Source of the DNA: G963676095 sp963676095 | GTDB taxonomy: Bacteria; Bacteroidota; Bacteroidia; Bacteroidales; Prolixibacteraceae | Assembly (NCBI GenBank): GCA_963676095.1 | Contig: OY781040.1 | Coordinates: 6,820,001-6,884,000, forward strand | Direction: 5' to 3' | Length of the DNA: 64,000 nt | In this document: piece by piece, positions 60,465-64,000 of the stretch | How the letters are laid out: each line of letters begins with the position of its first letter | Numbering within the stretch: the first letter of the stretch is position 1 | Translations under genes and position numbers: made by a program | Notes under the pieces: model-generated | The model's input: the letters and a program-made list of their open reading frames with translations, nothing else | The model's database searches: none | Told to the model about the DNA's origin: nothing

Positions 60465-61622
60465 TTATTTTCTTATCAGTTCGGTCAATGTCTCCAACAG
60501 CTTGTTCACGTCATTTTCGTTAATGTGTAAATGGGGGGAAAATCTTAGTGAATTGCCACGTTGACTAATAAATATATTCCTCATTTTTAGTTCATTTACA
60601 AGATTATTTTTGTAATAATCAGGTAGTAACGCACCGAATAGATGCGGGCAACGTTGTGAATCGTCGTGTAACTGAAATCCCAACTGTTCAAGATGCAAAG
60701 CTATTCGCCTGTTAATCAACAATAGGGAGCCGGCAATCTCAGGCACGCCCCATTTCCCTATTTGCTCCAGCGCGGCAATTGCCCCGGGCAAAATGGTTGG
60801 CGTACATTTTTGCCCGACATCAAATCTGCGTGAACCGTCCATATAATCATCGGAATACTTAACCAAAGAGGCAAAATCTTCTGCATTCTCCCTTGCCATC
60901 CATGTTTCTTCAAGGGGGCGTGATTTTTGCCATTGTTCCGATACGTAAAACAAACTAAACCCATACGGACATAGGAGCCATTTATATCCCGAGGCAACAA
61001 GAAAATCGGGCTTTATCTCCTCAATAACCAATGGCATTGCCCCCAATGTTTGGGTGGCATCAACTACCAAAACACTGTTTAAATTACGGCAGGCTTTTCC
61101 TATTTCCGCTAAATCAATTTTTACCCCATTTGTCCAATGGCAAGATGATACTGCAACCACCTTAATTCTTTTATCTAATCTGTCGATGATTGCCCGTGTC
61201 CAATTACCATCGCCGGGCGTCGGAACAGTTATAATTTCTGTCCCTGTCTCCTTGGCAACCCTTTGCCAGGGCAATACGTTGCTTGGAAATTCCTCGTCTA
61301 TTAACAGTATTTGGTCGCCGGTTCTCAAATTCGGCTCAATGGCACGAGCGGCAGTGCTTATTCCATAACTTGCAGAGGGAATAATCGCATAATCGCCCGC
61401 CTTTCCTCCAAAAATACCAGCCGATAATTTTCTTATGGTTTCTGCATCGTCAAAAAAATTTGAGGCAGTCCTTTCCCAGGGATGGCATTTTTCCCCAGCC
61501 CCTGCAACCAACCGCCTTTTCGATTCAATCAACAGCGGCGAATTATACGCACAATTGAAATAGACAATATTGTCGGGGATGTCAAATAAACGTCTTTGTG
61601 ATAAAAAATTTTCCATATTCAT
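60465..61622 (-). CDS. Class V aminotransferase (cysteine desulfurase/selenocysteine lyase-like)
   Basis: 385 aa. VYFNCAYNSPLLIESKRRLVAG opens a fold-type I PLP enzyme. ASYGISTAARAIE binds the cofactor phosphate, LVVDATQTLGAMP supplies the PLP Asp, and the Schiff-base Lys lies in FLVASGYKWLLCPYGFS. No obvious flexible-loop catalytic Cys of the NifS/SufS kind was identified, so an isopenicillin-epimerase-like or other class V reaction is as likely as desulfuration. A start at the second Met is possible. Confidence 0.88.
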   Translation of the reverse strand: MNMENFLSQRRLFDIPDNIVYFNCAYNSPLLIESKRRLVAGAGEKCHPWERTASNFFDDAETIRKLSAGIFGGKAGDYAIIPSASYGISTAARAIEPNLRTGDQILLIDEEFPSNVLPWQRVAKETGTEIITVPTPGDGNWTRAIIDRLDKRIKVVAVSSCHWTNGVKIDLAEIGKACRNLNSVLVVDATQTLGAMPLVIEEIKPDFLVASGYKWLLCPYGFSLFYVSEQWQKSRPLEETWMARENAEDFASLVKYSDDYMDGSRRFDVGQKCTPTILPGAIAALEQIGKWGVPEIAGSLLLINRRIALHLEQLGFQLHDDSQRCPHLFGALLPDYYKNNLVNELKMRNIFISQRGNSLRFSPHLHINENDVNKLLETLTELIRK

Positions 61623-61641
61623 TTTGAACTAAGATACGATT

Positions 61642-61800
61642 TTACAAATGCTCTTGCCGATCATGAAACATCTTCTGGGGTAGTCGACCAGGAGCAGATT
61701 GTACGGTCTGACGGTAATGAGTACCTGTTTCACCTTTATGCTCTGTCTTTGGTATATTCGACCAATCAGTCGTTTGAAACGAAATGTTCTTTTTATTCAT
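61642..61800 (-). pseudogene. Fragment of a DHCW-type cupin protein gene
   Basis: From ATG 61800 the frame reads MNKKNISFQTTDWSNIPKTE followed by HKGETGT, which matches the opening of DHCW-motif cupin proteins. After about 28 residues the similarity is lost (a short APGRLPQ stretch, then unrelated sequence) and the frame stops after 52 codons, whereas the family is about 105-110 aa with a D-H-W-C-S motif. It is therefore a truncated, decayed gene. Confidence 0.65.
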
Positions 61801-61914
61801 TTTTATATCCTGATTTATTTGATAACACAATATTACAATCTATTTTCACACCAGTACAGATACAGAATACACCTATTTGACCAGTACAGTTTCAATGAAA
61901 AATCAAATAACAGA

Positions 61915-62213
61915 GAAAAAAAAGAAGCGCCTATATCAGGTTTTACAATGCAGTCAGGCTATTACCAAATATTTTCCGGAAGACACAAAAATAAGACGCC
62001 CCCCGGAGCGACCTGTTCTTATGGATCGAACTTAATAAAAATGTTGATACGGTAAATTTGTATAAAAAGGCATTGAGGAAAAATATTGCTATTCTACCTG
62101 GGAAAATATTTTCTTTGCAGAATCAGTTTAATAATTGTATGCGATTAAGTTATGGATTACGCTGGTCTGAAAGGATGGAAAACCATTTAAATTTATTGGA
62201 AAAACGGATATAA
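61915..62213 (+). pseudogene. 3' fragment of a MocR/GntR-type aminotransferase regulator gene
   Basis: Two reading frames together give the end of a MocR-family regulator. Frame from about 61928: RLYQVLQCSQAITKYFPEDT. After a frameshift near 62005-62016: LFLWIELNKNVDTVNLYKKA, then IAILPGKIFSLQNQFNNCMR and LSYGLRWSERMENHL, ending at TAA 62211-62213. The order matches the PLP-domain C-terminus of the family. The DNA-binding half and most of the PLP domain are missing. Confidence 0.7.
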
Positions 62214-62287
62214 ACACATTTTAACAGAACGAGAAGAATTTAAGTTCTTCACAGATAATAACCCTGATTTCCATTAGCATAGATCAG

Positions 62288-62488
62288 TCACCCTAAGTCA
62301 CTGATTATTTCCCATTTATTTGGGAAGACAACCTGTTCCATTAAAAAATGGGTTTGACCTTTATGCTCTGTTTGCAAAGGCCATGTCCCATCGTTTCTCT
62401 TTTTGTCAATCAAAATATTTAATGCATCGTCCATCCGACTGTCATACTCTACTTTTGCAGATTGAAAATAATCCGGTACTATTGGTCT
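62288..62488 (-). pseudogene. 3' fragment of a cyclase/prenyltransferase-repeat protein gene
   Basis: An open stretch of 66 codons bounded by stops, without a usable start, encodes EYDSRMDDALNILIDKKRND followed by GTWPLQTEHKGQTHF and FPNKWEI. The D-A-x-x-x-L-x-x-K-x-x-x-D-G-x-W-x-L pattern resembles the final repeat of alpha/alpha-barrel proteins, often annotated as nitrogen-fixation NifH or squalene-cyclase-like in Bacteroidetes. Only the C-terminal repeat remains. Confidence 0.55.
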
Positions 62489-62963
62489 TCATGAATCCCA
62501 TTTCTTAATAAAACAATGAATAGACCTTATCATTACTTTTCATTGCAACTCTTGGTATTCTGGCTTTTAGCCGGTATACAAACAGAATGTTGAATGAATA
62601 AATAGCGAATGCTTGTTTGTTAGTGCTGATAAACAGTTGATATATCATGCAAATATAGGATCCCATATGTTTAAATAGATTAAAAGCTTTCCCCTATATT
62701 ATTTGTGATTAAAGCATCCTAAAAACGGCTTAAAAAAGTACAGATGAGCGAAAAAATGATAGAATCGTAAAAAAATAAGATATTATTTGTACTTTCATCT
62801 CGTATTTAGTAATGAGAATGAATAAGTGTCGTATTTCTTTTTGTCAAATACTCAAAAATCATCTTCTGAATGACATGTAAAAAATGAAACTAGGACAACA
62901 AAATAGTTCCGCTAACGAAATATTATTGTAGGTAATTAAAAAATTAATTGAAAAAAGTAAATC
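62489..62963. other. Non-coding AT-rich region
   Basis: 475 bp with no open frame worth calling and no strong hairpin. It follows the gene fragments and probably includes the promoter of the 201-aa protein gene. Confidence 0.5.
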
Positions 62964-63569
62964 ATGGAAACAACATCGAAAATTAATCTTAAAATTGGAG
63001 AAATTGAAGTTACGATTGAAGGAACAGCTGATTTTGTATCCAAACAATACGACAAAGTTCTCGAAAATCTTGAATCGTACGCAGGCTTAAAGAAAGCTGT
63101 TGAAAAAAAAGCACCTCAAAATGTGCAAACAAGTCCAACTGTCGAAGAAATACCCGAAGTTAAACCTACTGCTACAGAAGAAATGCCCAAGGTTAAACCA
63201 ACTGTTGCGGAAGTTAATGATACGAGCACCACATTGCCCGGTTCTTTTGAAGAGTATCTCAGTAAAATACCTAAAAATTCCACGGCGAAAGATATAGCTT
63301 TCCTGGCCGGGTACTTCAAACAAATTTCAAATCCGGACAACACGTTCAAAGTAAGGGATATTACGAGAACAATAAAAGGGCTTGGAATAAAACTTTCGAA
63401 TCCGTCAAATATGATCGGATTGGCAGCTAAAGGAGGAAAGTATATATCTGAAGTTTCAAAAGAGGGAAAACAAACGAATTACCATTTTACAGAAGAAGGA
63501 AATGAATATATACATGCGTTATTGAACGGAAAAACAAAGAAAACGAGAGCAAGAAAAGCTAAAAAATAA
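62964..63569 (+). CDS. Unrecognised 201-aa protein with repeat linker and winged-helix-like C-terminus
   Basis: 201 aa, soluble. Residues 1-40 (SKINLKIGEIEVTIEGTADFVSKQYDKVLENLESY) form strands and a helix. Residues about 55-90 are a Pro/Glu/Val/Lys linker with internal repetition (EEIPEVKPTATEEMPKVKPTVAEV). Residues about 95-190 (FEEYLSKIPKNSTAKDIAFLAGYFKQIS, then FKVRDITRTIKGLGIKLSNPSNM and KQTNYHFTEEGNEYIHALL) resemble a winged-helix unit. A very basic tail ends the protein (KTKKTRARKAKK). DNA binding is plausible. No family identified. Isolated between gene relics and a hydrolase. Confidence 0.75.
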   Translation: METTSKINLKIGEIEVTIEGTADFVSKQYDKVLENLESYAGLKKAVEKKAPQNVQTSPTVEEIPEVKPTATEEMPKVKPTVAEVNDTSTTLPGSFEEYLSKIPKNSTAKDIAFLAGYFKQISNPDNTFKVRDITRTIKGLGIKLSNPSNMIGLAAKGGKYISEVSKEGKQTNYHFTEEGNEYIHALLNGKTKKTRARKAKK

Positions 63570-63593
63570 ACTTCGTAATACAGATCTTTATGT

Positions 63594-63638
63594 GTGCCCG
63601 CGGTTTTCTGGTTAACCAGGTACGGTTCGACTGCGGGC
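63594..63638. other. GC-rich nested inverted repeat
   Basis: GCCCGC and GCGGGC bracket about 30 bases containing the 12-bp palindrome CTGGTTAACCAG. It lies just after the 201-aa protein gene in an otherwise AT-rich stretch. There is no T run, so it is not an ordinary terminator. Identity unknown. Confidence 0.45.
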
Positions 63639-63741
63639 CCTTAGAGAGCGCAAAATCAAGAATGAAGGAATGAGGGAGTGGTTTGGTGGTGAGTTTATTG
63701 TAATGTCCATAAATTATTGAACTTGCTTAATTTTCTTTTAC

Positions 63742-64000
63742 ATGAAAAATCTATTCTTTTTTGTCATCCTGAATATTCTATACACCGGGTTATTTGCCCA
63801 GGTAAAAAACGACTCTGTTTTTTCTTCATCAGAAATAATAATGAAAACTCCTTCCGGAGATATCTTCGGAACACTCACTGTTCCCAACAACTTAAAAGTA
63901 TCTCCAATAGTTATCATTATTGCCGGTTCCGGACCAACAGACAGGGATTGCAATTCTCCTCTGGGGATTAAAACGAATGCCTACAAGATGTTGTCAGAAG
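63742..64000 (+). CDS. Alpha/beta hydrolase, 5' part only
   Basis: 86 codons are visible from ATG 63742 to the window edge. A signal peptide (NLFFFVILNILYTGLFAQ) predicts export. The mature start (SSSEIIMKTPSGDIFGTLTVPNN) and VIIIAGSGPTDRDCNSPLGIKTNAYKMLSE are the typical N-terminal beta strands and oxyanion-hole G-S-G-P-T-D-R-D of a Bacteroidetes alpha/beta hydrolase (often annotated as dienelactone-hydrolase-like esterase). The nucleophile Ser lies outside the window. Confidence 0.85.
   Translation, partial: MKNLFFFVILNILYTGLFAQVKNDSVFSSSEIIMKTPSGDIFGTLTVPNNLKVSPIVIIIAGSGPTDRDCNSPLGIKTNAYKMLSE

Noticed and set aside
61699..62055. 118-codon plus-strand frame
   Set aside because: It is out of frame with the MocR-like C-terminal similarity on the same strand and antisense to the cupin fragment.
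63594..63638. Partial tRNA
   Set aside because: Ends can pair as an acceptor stem and a GTTCGA is present, but the 45-bp length leaves no D or anticodon arm.

Overview
The window reads as a chromosomal segment of a Bacteroidetes bacterium (Bacteroidia; order not decidable from sequence alone). The evidence is a SusC/SusD pair behind an ECF-sigma/FecR pair, a DUF6588 protein, a PorE-like TPR/PD40/OmpA protein, a DPP-IV-type S9 peptidase, and promoters with the Bacteroidetes -7 box TAnnTTTG in front of many genes. Most genes are ordinary chromosomal ones. One integrated element interrupts them, followed by a decayed stretch.

Layout. 1-1138: 3'-truncated GH2 glycosidase. 1162-6253: SOS-like mutagenesis cassette, with a LexA/S24-type self-cleaving repressor divergent from Pol IV and a short DnaE that overlap each other. 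6432-14537: housekeeping genes (trhA, pyridoxal kinase, dapB-lepB-lapA-wbqC, Nudix, msrB, dus, trhO). 15021-18174: MATE pump and an S1 sulfatase. 18609-26920: ECF sigma, FecR anti-sigma, SusC, SusD and a beta-lactamase-fold lipoprotein whose catalytic motifs are all substituted; with the divergent sulfatase this looks like a sulfated-glycan uptake locus. 27016-33373: glyA, then a methionine group (aspartokinase-like protein with a degenerate active site, O-acetylhomoserine sulfhydrylase, MetA of the acetyl-CoA type) and elbB. 33418-42359: PorE-like protein, PfkB kinase, M3 peptidase, a two-component system behind six 22-bp tandem repeats, an SIS protein and a fructosamine kinase. 42499-45693: thrS-infC-rpmI-rplT operon; infC starts at an AUC codon. 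45908-50867: DUF6588 protein, S9 peptidase and an isoprenoid-synthase-like protein.

51128-59475: tRNA-Leu(CAG) carries an integrated element of about 8.3 kb bounded by a 22-bp direct repeat of the tRNA 3' end. It encodes a tyrosine integrase, an excisionase-like HTH protein, a DUF6291 protein, a DnaB helicase, a series of tiny proteins (three sharing an N-terminal motif), HicAB and an ASCH protein, nearly all in one direction. No structural phage or conjugation gene is present, so it resembles a mobilisable satellite or integrated replicon. Paired TTGCAGCCA repeats near both ends are candidate integrase arm sites.

59837-64000: GNAT, a class V aminotransferase, three gene fragments in about 850 bp (cupin, MocR regulator, cyclase-like), an unrecognised 201-aa protein and the start of an alpha/beta hydrolase.
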